This document shows positions 49,245 through 58,454 of a DNA stretch of 61,291 bases, piece by piece. The translations under genes were made by a program, and so were the position numbers. Source of the stretch: DATCZB01 sp035513215 (GTDB taxonomy: Bacteria; Pseudomonadota; Gammaproteobacteria; Steroidobacterales; Rariloculaceae); assembly GCA_035513215.1 (NCBI GenBank), contig DATKCK010000069.1:1-61291 (forward strand), read 5' to 3'. Each line of letters starts with the position of its first letter. Position 1 is the stretch's first letter. The notes beneath the pieces were generated by a model. It was not told where the DNA came from, did not search any database, and was given only the letters and a program-made list of their open reading frames with translations.

Positions 49245-50595
49245 AGTAGTAGATACTCGTCTGACTGAGCGCAGGCGCCGTGCGCCGGATGAATTCGCCT
49301 TTCGAGAAACGCGCCGCGCCGAATTCGAGCCGAAACCGGCTGTCACGCGGCTGCCACGAGAAGCTCGTGTCGAAGTGGCGGCCGAGCGAGTCTCCGGATT
49401 GTCCCGAGGCGTCTCTCAAGGCCGTCGTTGCCCAGAAGTCGGTCGGCGACGAGAGCCCGAGGCTTCGATACCTGAACCCCGCCTGCCATTCGCCGGTCAG
49501 TCGAAGCGTCAGCACGATGCCCGGCGTCTCGAGGTTCGCTCGCGCGACCGGCCCGTAAATGCCGGTCGGTCCGAAATCGAAACCACGCGAACCGTAAAGC
49601 GTGTCGAAACCCTCGTTGCTCGCGTCGAACGGATCCTCGTCCCCGCTAGCCGAATCGTACTGCAGGACTAGCGCGGGAGACATCAGTGCTGCGAAGCTAT
49701 AGCCGATCTCGACGTGGTAGAAGTATGCATCGTGATCGAGGTCCCGGGCGAGCGTACTGCCGACGAGCGCCGATGAGCGGCCCGTCTGTAGCATCAGCTC
49801 GACGTCATAGTGCCACTGCCCCGGCCCTTCCGGCCTCTGGAACCTTGCAGCGAAAGTATCGAGATCCCGCTGCTCGGCGAGCTCGGCCGCGTCGAGACCG
49901 ACCCAATAGATGCTCATTCGGTCCCCGTTGCCACTAATCGGACGCTCGAAATAGAGCCCGCGGAGATGGGTGTGGCCCGCCGTCTCGTCGATCTGCTGCT
50001 CGTTGTCGAGCAGGGCCGCACGACTGCGCGGCTGCGCCAGCATCGGCACGAGATAGAAGGCCCTGAGGCTCTGATTCGTCCCCGGCTGCCAGGCCCCGTC
50101 GACGCCGGCATAGGAATTGCGCGTATTGCGAAACGCGTTGCGCGAGATCAGGCGCCGGCTGCCTAAGTCGACCGTCATTCTGCCGATCCTGAGCGAGGCG
50201 TCGGTGCCGGAGCCCGCGAGATTCGTCCAGGTTCGCGTCGCGGAGAGCTGAAGCGGCTCGAGCGTGTTGACGACGCCGGTATCGAGGACCGAATCCGTAT
50301 CGTTGAGCTCGGCGCGGGTATCCATCAGCTCGCCGACGAAGCGCCATCGGGGCCACTCGGCCTCGAAAACGAGCTCGGTTCGCAACGCGAGCGCCTGATC
50401 GTCGTCTCCGAGCAAAGGGCGGTATTGAGGATCGAGCGACTCGTAGCGCGCCCTGTGCTCGCCCGAGATCGTCAGGGACGGCGAGGCGTCCTCTTCGGAT
50501 CCGGCACCCGAAGCCGACGCCGGTTCCTGGCCATGCGCCGTCAGCAGGCTCGTGAGCCCCGCGGTCAGGCATGCAATGATCAGGGCTCGCAGCAT
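49201..50595 (-). CDS. Alginate-export-type outer-membrane porin
   Basis: A 464-aa protein, start at 50,595, with a signal peptide (LRALIIACLTAGLTSLLTAHG). The mature part is a beta-barrel: SLTISGEHRARYESLDPQYR, LALRTELVFEAEWPRWRFVG, ELMDTRAELNDTDSVLDTGV and GRMTVDLGSRRLISRNAFRN are typical of alginate_export/AlgE-like porins (PF13372). It ends in a Phe-containing strand (TSIYYYVQTTVSFL). It is divergent from the lactate-oxidase-like gene and overlaps modA. A passage role for anions or sugars is inferred. Confidence 0.85.
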   Translation of the reverse strand: MLRALIIACLTAGLTSLLTAHGQEPASASGAGSEEDASPSLTISGEHRARYESLDPQYRPLLGDDDQALALRTELVFEAEWPRWRFVGELMDTRAELNDTDSVLDTGVVNTLEPLQLSATRTWTNLAGSGTDASLRIGRMTVDLGSRRLISRNAFRNTRNSYAGVDGAWQPGTNQSLRAFYLVPMLAQPRSRAALLDNEQQIDETAGHTHLRGLYFERPISGNGDRMSIYWVGLDAAELAEQRDLDTFAARFQRPEGPGQWHYDVELMLQTGRSSALVGSTLARDLDHDAYFYHVEIGYSFAALMSPALVLQYDSASGDEDPFDASNEGFDTLYGSRGFDFGPTGIYGPVARANLETPGIVLTLRLTGEWQAGFRYRSLGLSSPTDFWATTALRDASGQSGDSLGRHFDTSFSWQPRDSRFRLEFGAARFSKGEFIRRTAPALSQTSIYYYVQTTVSFLGGAPG

Positions 50596-50776
50596 CTGAG
50601 GTTTCGCTTTTCTGATCTCCGCTATATCTAACACCAATCTTGCACGCGAAGCTCGCGCCTCGAGCGACCGATAGTGACGCTCTGACGGCGAGGCAGCGGC
50701 AAACATCGGCCGAAGCAAGGGCAGATGCTTGATATATCCTTGTTGTCCGGCGAACGAGCCAGGGGGTTCCGAGGCG

Positions 50777-51952
50777 ATGTCCACGAGTATTTCGAAAAGA
50801 CGGTTCATGCAGTTTCTTGCGTCGAGCCCTGCGCTCTACGCATCCACCAGAGCATTCGGCCAGGCGCCCGCCGACCTCTACGCGCCGCAGGCCGTCGCGT
50901 CCGCGAGCGAAGCGATCAACGTCTTCGACATGCACGAGGCCGCGAAACGCGCGCTGATGCCGGGGCACTACGCCTACATGGCGCTCGGCACTGACGACGG
51001 CGGCACCTTGCGGACCAACCGCGAGGGCTTCGAGCAGTTTCGGCTGCGCGTGCGCCGCCTCGTCGGCGGCGGCGAGATCGATACATCCGTTGAAATCTTC
51101 GGCGAGCCGTATCCGTCCCCGATCCTGATCGCGCCTTGCGGCGCGCAGAGGGCATTTCATCCCGAGGCCGAGATTGCCGTCGCGAGGGCGGCGCGCTCGC
51201 GGGGCGTCGAGCAGATTCTCTCGACGGTGAGCTCCTCGACGGTCGAGGACGTCAATCGGGCCCGCGGCCGGCCCGTCTGGTTTCAGCTTTATACGAGCGT
51301 CGAATGGGAAGACACGCTCGCGCGCGTGAAGCGCGCCGAGGACTCGGGCTGCCCCGTTCTCGCGCTGACGGTCGACCTGCCGGCCAGCAACCGCGAAGCG
51401 CAGGCCCGATTCCGCCGCGAGACGAATCCGGAATGCCAAGCCTGCCACGCCGCCGACGCCGGCATCATTCCGCCGCTGCCGATGGTCGGCTCGACGCAGA
51501 TCGGCACGTCGTTTCTCGACTGGGATTACGTGGATCGGCTCCGCGACTCGACGTCGATGCGGCTCCTGATCAAGGGCATCGTGACGGCCGAGGATGCGCA
51601 GCTCGCCGTTGCGCGGGGCGTCGACGGCATCATCGTATCCAATCACGGCGGGCGCTCGGAGGACTCGGGCCGGAGCACGATCGAATGCCTGCCCGAGGTC
51701 GTCGACGCCGTCGACGGGCGCGTCCCCGTCATCGTCGACAGCGGTTTCCGGCGCGGGACGGACATCTTCAAGGCGCTCGCGATCGGCGCCGACGCCGTTG
51801 CGATCGGCCGTCCGTATCTCTGGGGCTTGAGCGCTTTCGGCCAGGAGGGCGTCGAAACCGTGCTCGACATTCTGACGCGCGAGCTCGAGATCGTCATGCG
51901 CCAGGCCGGCGCGCCCCGAATCGACGCGATCACGCGCGATCACATCGTCTGA
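50777..51952 (+). CDS. FMN-dependent alpha-hydroxy-acid oxidase, exported
   Basis: A 391-aa protein with a twin-Arg-like N-terminus (SKRRFMQFLASSPALYAS). The FMN-dependent TIM barrel is complete: HYAYMALGTDDGGTLRTN, ILIAPCGAQRAFHPEAEI, LLIKGIVTAEDAQLAV (Lys), VSNHGGRSEDSGRST (catalytic His and Arg), and IVDSGFRRGTDIFKALAIGA. It is related to lactate oxidase/glycolate oxidase and oxidises 2-hydroxy acids. Export of such a flavoenzyme is unusual. It starts at the ATG at 50,777 after GAGGCG. Confidence 0.88.
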   Translation: MSTSISKRRFMQFLASSPALYASTRAFGQAPADLYAPQAVASASEAINVFDMHEAAKRALMPGHYAYMALGTDDGGTLRTNREGFEQFRLRVRRLVGGGEIDTSVEIFGEPYPSPILIAPCGAQRAFHPEAEIAVARAARSRGVEQILSTVSSSTVEDVNRARGRPVWFQLYTSVEWEDTLARVKRAEDSGCPVLALTVDLPASNREAQARFRRETNPECQACHAADAGIIPPLPMVGSTQIGTSFLDWDYVDRLRDSTSMRLLIKGIVTAEDAQLAVARGVDGIIVSNHGGRSEDSGRSTIECLPEVVDAVDGRVPVIVDSGFRRGTDIFKALAIGADAVAIGRPYLWGLSAFGQEGVETVLDILTRELEIVMRQAGAPRIDAITRDHIV

Positions 51953-52000
51953 GCGACGGCGATGCGGGCCCGCGACGGGGATGCCGGCCGGCGACAGGGA

Positions 52001-52819
52001 TCAGAAGACCCCGGGCAGCTCGCCGCAGCTATCCTGCACGAGCTCGACGTCGGGCGTCGCGAGCCAGGTCTTGGTCACAACATAGGGCTCGGTCAGCGTC
52101 ACCGGATCCTCGAGCGTGAGCTCGAGCTCGAGACGGCGCGGGTCGTCGCGCACCGTGTAGCGCTCGACACCCCTCAACTCGCCACTGTGTCCGGCCTGCG
52201 TGCCATCGGAGATCCGGTCGGGCGTCACGTTGCTCGTCTCGATGATCAGCACGCCGTCCTCGACGCGCCCGACCGAATGGCCAAGGAGGGACGGCGTCAT
52301 GTACTCAGGATGCGGCCGGCCATCGAGAAACACGGTCCGCAGCAGCGACCACTCCTCGTACTTGAAGAGCAGATGCTCGCCGAGACGGCTGATCTGCATC
52401 GGCAGCGGGTTCGTGACCTCGCGGACGAAGCCGTAGGGCTGACAATGAAGCTTCGGGTCGTTCTCGAACGTGTTGGCCGCTTGAATCCGTCTCGCGCGCG
52501 GCGTCAGGATCGCGGCAAAACGCTCCGCGACGTAACCCGATGCCTCGCCCATGAGCTCGCCGACCGGCCTCTCGTCGTTGGCCGGGTCGTCTAGCAGCGA
52601 CGCGAGGTATTCGTAGCCGTCGCGCCCGCAGCCGACGAAGCAACTGAAGTCCTCGACGCCCCAGAACTGGTGATCCTGAGTCGTGAAGACGCCGCTCCAT
52701 GTGCCGAGAAACGGCGCCAGCGGGTCGTCGTCCGGTCCATCGTCGGATTGCGCCGAGGCGGTGAGCGGCAGCCCGATGACGGCCGAAAGAACGATGCTTG
52801 GGCCGAGCCGGGCGGGCAC
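52001..52819 (-). CDS. Secreted protein of unknown function
   Basis: A 272-aa protein with a GTG start at 52,819, two nt after the DUF6152 stop. The signal peptide is SIVLSAVIGLPLTASAQ. The mature domain has FLGTWSGVFTTQDHQFW, LHCQPYGFVREVTNPLPMQI, FLDGRPHPEYMTPSLLGHSV and VEDGVLIIETSNVTPDRISD, a lipocalin-like pattern shared with many secreted proteins of related bacteria. The function is unknown. It is coupled to the DUF6152 gene. Confidence 0.75.
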   Translation of the reverse strand: MPARLGPSIVLSAVIGLPLTASAQSDDGPDDDPLAPFLGTWSGVFTTQDHQFWGVEDFSCFVGCGRDGYEYLASLLDDPANDERPVGELMGEASGYVAERFAAILTPRARRIQAANTFENDPKLHCQPYGFVREVTNPLPMQISRLGEHLLFKYEEWSLLRTVFLDGRPHPEYMTPSLLGHSVGRVEDGVLIIETSNVTPDRISDGTQAGHSGELRGVERYTVRDDPRRLELELTLEDPVTLTEPYVVTKTWLATPDVELVQDSCGELPGVF

Positions 52820-52821
52820 GT

Positions 52822-53238
52822 TCAATCGCGCCGCCGCCGGATGTCTTCGAGCTGACCGCGGTCGAGGTCCTCGCCGTATAGCTCGGTGCCATCGGGCAGC
52901 ACGAGATACTCCAGATGCACGACTTTCGAGCCGTCCCGTGTGGGATGCCCGCGCACGGTCACGCGGTCGCCCGACGAGACCTCGGTGCCGTCCCAGCCTT
53001 TTCGGAGCAGCACGGTTCTCGACCCGCCCTCGGCCATCCACTTCTCGATCGTGCCTTCGTTGTCCACGTCGAGATAGATCCGCATGTGCGGATTGCCGAG
53101 CGAGTATTCGGTCACGATACCCTCGAGCTCGATGTGCCCGGCGAGGTCGTAGAGCATGGCGGGAGAATGGTGCGCGCCGGCCGGTGCGCTGAAGACGAGC
53201 GCGGAAGCAGCAACGAGAACGCTCGATTTCATCGGCAT
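52822..53238 (-). CDS. Secreted DUF6152 family protein
   Basis: A 138-aa protein with a signal peptide (SVLVAASALVFSAPAGA) followed at once by HHSPAMLYDLAGHIELEGIV, the hallmark of DUF6152, with its conserved paired His at the mature N-terminus. IYLDVDNEGTIEKWMAEGGS, then VSSGDRVTVRGHPTRDGSKV, complete a small OB-like beta barrel. The two His could bind a metal. It is the first gene of a two-gene unit downstream of the TonB receptor. Confidence 0.85.
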   Translation of the reverse strand: MPMKSSVLVAASALVFSAPAGAHHSPAMLYDLAGHIELEGIVTEYSLGNPHMRIYLDVDNEGTIEKWMAEGGSRTVLLRKGWDGTEVSSGDRVTVRGHPTRDGSKVVHLEYLVLPDGTELYGEDLDRGQLEDIRRRRD

Positions 53239-53253
53239 TTCCCCTCTCGAAGA

Positions 53254-53288
53254 AGGTACCGGCGAATTATAAAGCTGCGCCGGTACCT
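53254..53288 (-). terminator. Hairpin after the TonB receptor gene
   Basis: AGGTACCGGCG (53,254-53,264) and CGCCGGTACCT (53,278-53,288) are a perfect 11-bp stem with a 13-nt loop, just past the receptor stop at 53,296. On the minus strand it is followed by TCTTCG, so the T-run is poor. It separates the receptor from the DUF6152 unit. Confidence 0.6.
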
Positions 53289-53295
53289 GGATGGC

Positions 53296-56184
53296 TTAGA
53301 ACTGCCTCGTGACGGACACGAACGCCGCCCGGCCGAGCAGATCGTATTGCGTCGCAAAAGCCGGAGCATTACCGAATCGATCCGAGGCGTCGACGGACAC
53401 GAACGGGGGATCCTCGTCCGTGATGTTGCTGATGCCGAAGATGACGGTCGTGGCCGCTCCTTCCCAGCGAGCCGACAAGTCATGATACCGAACGGACGGC
53501 GTCGTGACGACGCGCTGCGCGTCCGGGAAGCCGAAGTAGGTAAAGGTCGGAGCGATGAAGACTGAGTTGTCCATACCGTTGATGAAGTCGACGTACCAGT
53601 TGAAGGTCCAATCGTTGCGCTGTACCGCGAAACGCACGTCCGCCGTGAACTTCGGATCACCGAAGGTGCCGTTGAAATCGTTCGTGTCGAAGCCCGAGGC
53701 CACGTTCGGATCGAACAGATAAACGACGTCCTGAAGCGTATAGGTCCCCTGCGCCTCGAGCAGGAACGTGCCGAAATCAAAGTCGCGCTCGTACCGAACG
53801 GTAATGTCCCAGCCTTCAGTCACCTGGTTATTGACGTTGATGTAGCTGTCGTTGACCTCGAGGATGTCGTAGGCGTTCGGGTCGGCCGGATTCGCGCCGG
53901 AATCCCGGGTGAACAGGTTGCAGAAGGCATTCGGATAGACTGGCGCGCCGTAGCAACCGCCGAGGATCGTCCCCGCGCCCAATTGCGCAACCTCGTCATC
54001 AACGTCGATCTTGAAGTAATCGAGCGCAATGTTGATGTTGCCCGCCGCCGGCGTGATGATGACGCCGAAGGTCGAAGCGTCCGAGGTCTCGGCCTTCAGC
54101 ACTCCGGCGCCGCCGCCCGATAGAATGGTAGCCCCCGAACCGGCGCCCGTGAGATCCGGCGGCAAGCCTGCGGCCGCGCAGTTTGCCCGGATGTTTTCGT
54201 TCGAGCTATTCCCCCAGTCGATGCAGGGATCGATTTGCGTTTGAGAGAGGAACGACGTCTGGTTGCCGAGAAAGAGCTCGAAGAGCGCCGGCGCCCTATA
54301 CGACGTGCCTTGCGTGGCGCGGAAGCGCAGAGCCGGAATGACCTGCCAATTCAGGCCGGCTTTCCAGACGTTGTCGCTACCGTAGGACTTGTAGTCGAAG
54401 GTTCGCGCTGAAACATCGAGCGTAAACTCCTCGAAGCCGCGGCGACCCGCAATCAGCGGAATCTCGATCTCGGCAAAGATCTCCGATACGCGATCCTGGC
54501 CCCTGGTGACCAAGGCCGACGACTCGCCCCAGAGATCGCCGTCCTGCGACGCCTGCGACGGCGTATCGTCTATCTCGTAGTCTCGATACTCGAATCCTAC
54601 GGCCATAGCGACATCGCCTGCCGGAACCGAAGCGATATCGCCAGTGATGACGCCCGTGATCGCGTACTGATCGTACTTCGTGCTTCCTACGTGGTCGAGG
54701 CCGATCGCCTCGATGAACTCCGGTCCGTAATCTCCGCGAAGTATGGTCGGCGACAGATAGTCGAACGCCGGAGGATCGTCAGCGAAATCGATATCACCGG
54801 ATCGGCTCGCCTGAATCGAATTGCGTCTGTATTGACCGTCCGAATGTGAGTAAACGGCGTCGAGTGTCCAGGCCCAGCCCGAAAGTCGCTCCTCGAATTC
54901 TCCGTCCAGCGTCGTCGACCAGGACATGTAGTCGACATCGACGACGCCGTTGGACGGGTAGGGGATGACCGCGAGCGGGATCGTTGTGGGGAAGGAGCTT
55001 TCCCAGGTCGGGTCATTGGGATAGGGAGCGATGGCTGCCGTACCTATCACCGGGAAGAACTGCCGCCACCCATCCGATTGCGTCTCGCGACTCGTCAGCA
55101 GCAACTCGTTGCGCCAGCCCGCCCCGCCGAGGATACCCGTTTCGAGGTCGGTCGTGAAAAACACGCTCGATCGCGTGACCTCATTCTGGACCATTTCCTG
55201 ATTCGCCCGCGGGAAGAAGAGCTGATCCTCGTAGTAGGCCTGACCGCCGCCTGCATACGTCCCGTTCGTTCGGGGACGATAGCCGTCGATCGGGCCGGTC
55301 GTGACATTGTCGGGCGCCTCGATGTAGCGTTCACCGGTGAACAAATCGATGAACGTATTCGCATAGAGGTTGAAGCAGCCTGCGTTCGGCGTGCCTCCCC
55401 CTATCCCGCGGTCCTCGCGGTCGATCAAATTCCCGCTGACGTCTCTGATCAGGTCACGCTGACAGGAAAGAAAGTCGCGATCGGCGAGCCGGATTGCGTC
55501 ACGACGCTCGACCTGGCCTGAGAGCACGATATTGCCGCGATCGAAATTGAATCCCGTCGCGCCGCTGATGGAGTAGCTTTCGCCGCCGCTCTCCATCGGC
55601 ATCGTGTAGTCGAAGGTGATCTCCGGTCCGTCGATCGTCGTGCGCGTGATGATATTGACGACACCCGCTACGGCATCGGAGCCGTAAATCGACGACGCGC
55701 CGTCCTTCAGAATCTCATAGCGCTGAACAATGGAATCGGGGATGACGTTGAGATCGAAAGCGCCGACCTGGCCGCGCACGCCAGACGGGCCCGCGCGCCT
55801 GCCGTTGATGATGACGAGGCTGCGTTGCGCGCCGAGACCGCGCAGCGAGACCGGCCTGACGCCGGTGCCGCCCTCGACGACGAACGCGCCGAATCGGTTG
55901 TTGAGCTGGACCGAGCCCGACGCGACGCTCGCGCCCTGGAGAATATCGCCGGTGTCGATCAGCCCTTCCATCGTCGCCGACTCGGCGGTGATGATCTGGA
56001 TCGGCGCCGACGACGTGAACTCGTCGCGGCGGATACGCGAGCCGACAACGATGATCACCTCTTCCTCCTGCGCGCCTTCCTGCTCCTGGGCCATGACGGC
56101 CGGGGCCGCGCCCCCGAGTAAAGCCGCAATAGAGATCGCCAGGGTAGCGGGCCTGAGAACACCAAAAGACGCATTCCTGTTCAT
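53296..56184 (-). CDS. TonB-dependent receptor
   Basis: A 962-aa outer-membrane receptor. A signal peptide (TLAISIAALLGGAAPAVMA) is followed by a TonB box-like EEEVIIVVGSRIRR, the plug domain (APIQIITAESATMEGLID, VSLRGLGAQRSLVIINGRRA, RYEILKDGASSIYGSDAVAG), and a long beta-barrel ending FVSVTRQF with terminal Phe. The plug is of the kind common in gammaproteobacterial receptors for peptides, carbohydrates or organic compounds. It is divergent from the S9 peptidase, which suggests uptake of peptides; the ligand is not determined. Confidence 0.93.
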   Translation of the reverse strand: MNRNASFGVLRPATLAISIAALLGGAAPAVMAQEQEGAQEEEVIIVVGSRIRRDEFTSSAPIQIITAESATMEGLIDTGDILQGASVASGSVQLNNRFGAFVVEGGTGVRPVSLRGLGAQRSLVIINGRRAGPSGVRGQVGAFDLNVIPDSIVQRYEILKDGASSIYGSDAVAGVVNIITRTTIDGPEITFDYTMPMESGGESYSISGATGFNFDRGNIVLSGQVERRDAIRLADRDFLSCQRDLIRDVSGNLIDREDRGIGGGTPNAGCFNLYANTFIDLFTGERYIEAPDNVTTGPIDGYRPRTNGTYAGGGQAYYEDQLFFPRANQEMVQNEVTRSSVFFTTDLETGILGGAGWRNELLLTSRETQSDGWRQFFPVIGTAAIAPYPNDPTWESSFPTTIPLAVIPYPSNGVVDVDYMSWSTTLDGEFEERLSGWAWTLDAVYSHSDGQYRRNSIQASRSGDIDFADDPPAFDYLSPTILRGDYGPEFIEAIGLDHVGSTKYDQYAITGVITGDIASVPAGDVAMAVGFEYRDYEIDDTPSQASQDGDLWGESSALVTRGQDRVSEIFAEIEIPLIAGRRGFEEFTLDVSARTFDYKSYGSDNVWKAGLNWQVIPALRFRATQGTSYRAPALFELFLGNQTSFLSQTQIDPCIDWGNSSNENIRANCAAAGLPPDLTGAGSGATILSGGGAGVLKAETSDASTFGVIITPAAGNINIALDYFKIDVDDEVAQLGAGTILGGCYGAPVYPNAFCNLFTRDSGANPADPNAYDILEVNDSYINVNNQVTEGWDITVRYERDFDFGTFLLEAQGTYTLQDVVYLFDPNVASGFDTNDFNGTFGDPKFTADVRFAVQRNDWTFNWYVDFINGMDNSVFIAPTFTYFGFPDAQRVVTTPSVRYHDLSARWEGAATTVIFGISNITDEDPPFVSVDASDRFGNAPAFATQYDLLGRAAFVSVTRQF

Positions 56185-56433
56185 CGGGCTATTCCTCCAC
56201 AGAACACGCGCGCAACCGAAGCCTAATGTCGCATGGTTAACACAGCACCCGTGTGCATCCCCTCATCAGTCGCCACTCCCTGTGGCGTCCTCCTGACAAA
56301 TCCCCAAGTTCGTCGTCAGGTTGGCACTGTGTCTTGATGCCATTATCGAGTTTGGTTTCTTAAATGCAACAACTACGTTACGATCCTTGACCGACATCAC
56401 TATTTCTCGCTCACGAGAACCGACGAACTGGCA
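56185..56433. promoter_or_regulatory. Divergent promoter region, receptor and S9 peptidase
   Basis: This 249-bp stretch has no gene. It contains an inverted repeat CGCCAC / GTGGCG with a 5-nt loop (about 56,268-56,284). It is AT-rich from about 56,335, just before the peptidase gene (AATGCAACAACTACGTTACG), a plausible promoter for 56,434. No clear operator was identified. Confidence 0.4.
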
Positions 56434-58437
56434 ATGAGGCAGGCGCTCGTTCCGCTCCCGGCCCTTCTCGCCGGGCTTCTATCGACGGCTTTGGCGCGAG
56501 CCGAGATCGCGGTCGAAGACCTCGCCCGGCTGCCCGCGATGTCGAGCGTATCGATGGCCTCGGACGGCTCCTATCTGGTCGCGCTACTTGAGAGCGACGG
56601 CGAGCTCGTGCTGACGGTCTGGGACCCGGAGAGCGACGAGCCGCCGATCGGCACGCGACCGAACGATCGGATGAAGTTCATCGCGGCCCAGGCGCTGAAG
56701 GCGGACCGGCTCTTCGTGATCGGAAGGCAGGAATTCATCGGCGCACTCGACGGTTGCGGCGAAGGCAACACGACGGGCGCGACCAGGACCTTCGTCATCA
56801 AGCTCTACATGACGGATACGGAGCTTCAGGAATTCGACGAACCGTTTACGCGGGCCGGTCGCGCACTCGGAGTCAGCGAGCAAACCGAACGCTGCTTCGA
56901 GCTCGCCGGCGAGGCCGGCCTTGCCGGCGACCTCCCGCTCGATCCGGAGAACGTGATCGCGCAGCGCACCGACACATTGAGGCTGACGAGCGAGTATTAC
57001 CTCGTCAATCTTCGCACCAATTCCGAGCGCATGATCTATCGCGAGACCGAGGGCGAGTCGGCCGGCGAGTTCGACCTGCGCACGGCTGAGCTCTTGACGA
57101 AGAATCAGATCGCGCAGGCCGACGGCGGCAACTACGAGTTCCTGACTCTGCTCCGCAATGCCGAAGGCGAGTTCGAGGTGCACGAGGAGCTGACCTATAC
57201 GGCATTCGATCGGCACACCGTCGAGATCCATGGTCGCGACGAAGCAACCGGGAAATACTATGTGCTGACCGATCTTTTCCGCGATCACGCCGGCATCTAC
57301 TTCTACGATGCCGAGGCGCATGCCTTCGATCCGGAGCCTTTGTTCGCAACCGAGCAGTACGACGCCACGGGCATCGTGCTCGGGACGAAACCGAGCGACT
57401 TCAACCAACTCATCGCGTTTACCTACGCGGCGGCCACCGAGGAGTACTACATCGTCGATCCGGAATGGGACGCGATCTATCGCGGGCTCAGGACCGCGTA
57501 TCCGGATCGCCATGTGCGGATTCTCGAGTACACGGACGACAAGACGCGAATCCTGTTCTCGACATCGAGCTCGATTCATCCGCCGGCCTACTATCTGCTC
57601 GAGGACAGGGCGCGGACCGTTCTCGTCGGCGAGGAGCGGCCCTGGGTCGACAGCGGCGACCTGCGGCCGACCGAGCTCGTCTACTACACGGCGCGCGACG
57701 GCATGCGCATCCCGGCTTTCCTGACCCTGCCTAAGGACTGGACGCGCGACGACGGGGCGCTGCCGTCCGTCGTGCTGCCGCACGGCGGTCCCTGGTCACG
57801 GGACGAAGCCGACTGGGATCCGTCGGGATGGCCGCAGTTTCTGGCCTCGCGCGGTTACGCCGTGCTCCAGCCCCAGTACCGCGGCAGCACGGGCTGGGGC
57901 CGCGATCTCTGGCTAGCCGGCGATGCCGAGTGGGGTCTTAAGATGCAGGACGACAACGATGATGCCGCGGCCTGGCTCGTCGAGGCGGGCTACGCCGACG
58001 AGGACGCGATCGCGATTTTCGGCTATTCCTACGGCGGCTTTGCGGCGATGGCCGCCGTCGTTCGGCAGGGCGGCCCGTTCGAGTGCGCCATCGCCGGCGC
58101 CGGCGTGGCGAATCTGGCGCGGCTCGGCTTGAGATGGAGTCAGGATCGCGTCGAGCGCGCCGTTCAGGGGCGCACCGTCGCCGGCATGGACCCGCTCGAC
58201 AACGCCGAGCAGGCGGACATCCCCGTGCTGATCTATTCCGGCGACCGCGACGTTCGCGTGCCGATTTTCCACAGCGAGTCGTTCTACGATGCCGTTCGGG
58301 ATCGCGTCGACGCCGAGCTCCTGATCGTTCCGGATATGCCCCACAGCCTGCCCTGGTATCCGGAGCACCATCGTCAGACCCTGACCGCGATCGAGGAATT
58401 TCTGGCCGACGATTGCGGCATGCCGGGGGCCCGCTGA
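56434..58437 (+). CDS. Secreted S9-family prolyl-oligopeptidase-like peptidase
   Basis: A 667-aa protein with a signal peptide (LPALLAGLLSTALARA). The N-terminal beta-propeller (about 25-400) is followed by an alpha/beta-hydrolase domain with LPHGGPWSRDEADWDPSGWP, the nucleophile S532 in FGYSYGGFAAM, Asp in SGDRDVRVP (about 604-606) and H637 in PDMPHSLPW. This is the S9 triad; such enzymes release dipeptides or cleave oligopeptides. It is divergent from the TonB receptor; a joint peptide-use role is inferred. Confidence 0.9.
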   Translation: MRQALVPLPALLAGLLSTALARAEIAVEDLARLPAMSSVSMASDGSYLVALLESDGELVLTVWDPESDEPPIGTRPNDRMKFIAAQALKADRLFVIGRQEFIGALDGCGEGNTTGATRTFVIKLYMTDTELQEFDEPFTRAGRALGVSEQTERCFELAGEAGLAGDLPLDPENVIAQRTDTLRLTSEYYLVNLRTNSERMIYRETEGESAGEFDLRTAELLTKNQIAQADGGNYEFLTLLRNAEGEFEVHEELTYTAFDRHTVEIHGRDEATGKYYVLTDLFRDHAGIYFYDAEAHAFDPEPLFATEQYDATGIVLGTKPSDFNQLIAFTYAAATEEYYIVDPEWDAIYRGLRTAYPDRHVRILEYTDDKTRILFSTSSSIHPPAYYLLEDRARTVLVGEERPWVDSGDLRPTELVYYTARDGMRIPAFLTLPKDWTRDDGALPSVVLPHGGPWSRDEADWDPSGWPQFLASRGYAVLQPQYRGSTGWGRDLWLAGDAEWGLKMQDDNDDAAAWLVEAGYADEDAIAIFGYSYGGFAAMAAVVRQGGPFECAIAGAGVANLARLGLRWSQDRVERAVQGRTVAGMDPLDNAEQADIPVLIYSGDRDVRVPIFHSESFYDAVRDRVDAELLIVPDMPHSLPWYPEHHRQTLTAIEEFLADDCGMPGAR

Positions 58438-58454
58438 ACGAACCGGCGCCGTCG

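Noticed and set aside
49934..51943. 669-aa minus-strand ORF
   Set aside because: It is antisense to the alpha-hydroxy-acid oxidase and shadows the porin; no domain-like sequence.
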